Below, piece after piece: positions 4,765 through 5,029 of a stretch of 5,029 bases of DNA (the stretch's first letter is position 1; each line of letters opens with the position of its first letter). Source of the DNA: Nitrospirales bacterium (lineage in GTDB: Bacteria; Nitrospirota; Nitrospiria; Nitrospirales; UBA8639); NCBI GenBank assembly GCA_013817135.1, contig JACDDF010000234.1, positions 1 through 5,029 of the forward strand, given 5' to 3'. Made by a program: the position numbers and the translations under genes. The notes below the pieces were generated by a model. The model had not been told where the DNA came from. It was given only the letters and a program-made list of their open reading frames with translations, and searched no databases.

Positions 4765-5029
4765 ATGAATGACTACGAAGAGGATGAAGACGTGGTGAAA
4801 ATCGGATTGATTCAAATGGAGTGCTCGGCCAATTCTGCAGAGAATCTGGAACGAGCGGTGGTTAAAGTTGAAGAAGCTGCAAAAGACGGGGCGCAGATTA
4901 TCTGCCTGCCTGAGTTGTTTCGGTCCCAATATTTTTGTCAGCAAGAAGATGCAGCTTTGTTCGATTTGGCTGAACCCGTGCCGGGACCTTCCACTGAGGC
5001 ATTGAGCAAGGTCGCAAAGGCCCGTGGTG
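4765..5029 (+). CDS. aguB: Carbon-nitrogen hydrolase, probable N-carbamoylputrescine amidase (3' truncated by window edge)
   Basis: The first 88 codons are present. VKIGLIQMECSANSAENLERA is the nitrilase-superfamily N-terminal strand and helix. GAQIICLPELF contains the conserved catalytic Glu (CLPELF). RSQYFCQQEDAALFDLAEPVPGPST closely fits the N-carbamoylputrescine amidase branch (SQYFCQ...D...LAEPIPGPST). That enzyme hydrolyses N-carbamoylputrescine to putrescine, CO2 and ammonia in the agmatine route of polyamine synthesis, in the cytosol. The catalytic Lys and Cys lie beyond the window. I chose the ATG at 4765 because AAGGAGG precedes it, which adds an acidic leader (MNDYEEDEDV). A GTG at 4795 with GAGGA at 4780-4784 is a plausible alternative and fits the usual family N-terminus better. 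An agmatine deiminase gene would be expected nearby but is not in the window. Confidence 0.8.
   Translation, partial: MNDYEEDEDVVKIGLIQMECSANSAENLERAVVKVEEAAKDGAQIICLPELFRSQYFCQQEDAALFDLAEPVPGPSTEALSKVAKARG

Noticed and set aside
4585..4944. 119-codon reverse-strand open frame
   Set aside because: It overlaps the clear nitrilase-family start on the + strand and its product has no family character.

Overview
The window looks like a moderate-GC bacterial chromosome, most plausibly a Nitrospirota-type (Nitrospira-like) or similar environmental bacterium. This is an inference. It rests on the style of the TIR/NB-ARC/WD40 protein, the nitrilase-family gene at the right edge, and intergenic DNA full of short structured repeats. 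No rRNA, tRNA, CRISPR array or transposase gene was seen.

Layout, all genes on the + strand. (1) 1-531: the C-terminal part of a calcineurin/PhoD-like metallophosphoesterase, cut by the left edge. (2) 531-602: a possible 23-codon ORF that starts on the phosphoesterase stop. (3) 616-1401: a 261-aa protein with weak resemblance to the permuted papain/NlpC-P60 fold, apparently without the expected cysteine. (4) 1402-2096: about 700 bp of non-coding DNA with hairpins and a nested inverted-repeat element. (5) 2097-4400: a TIR / NB-ARC / APAF1-like helical / WD40 STAND protein, a prokaryotic relative of plant and animal NLR immune receptors. It is broken by two compensating frameshifts, and its WD40 array is down to about three blades. 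(6) 4401-4764: non-coding DNA with two more inverted-repeat elements. The second carries the Shine-Dalgarno sequence of the next gene. (7) 4765-5029: the 5' end of a carbon-nitrogen hydrolase, probably N-carbamoylputrescine amidase (aguB), cut by the right edge.

The STAND gene is the notable object. With two indels corrected (one A missing in an A8 run at 3347-3354, one extra base near 3573-3581) it reads as one protein of about 767 aa. That protein has a TIR domain, Walker A, Walker B, a winged-helix segment, an MHD-like His-Asp, a helical linker and WD40 repeats. As written, the DNA yields a TIR/NB-ARC fragment (2097-3488) and a helical/WD40 fragment (3693-4400). The A8 run is also a good -1 slippery sequence (A AAA AAA C), so decay, sequencing error and programmed frameshifting all need to be considered. 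By family, such proteins sense a ligand through the repeat domain, oligomerise through the NTPase and signal through TIR, often by NAD+ cleavage in antiphage or self/non-self defence. That role is inferred here. The gene is flanked by repeat elements between apparently unrelated genes, which suits an accessory locus. I recognise the architecture as a known family and do not claim a wholly new system.
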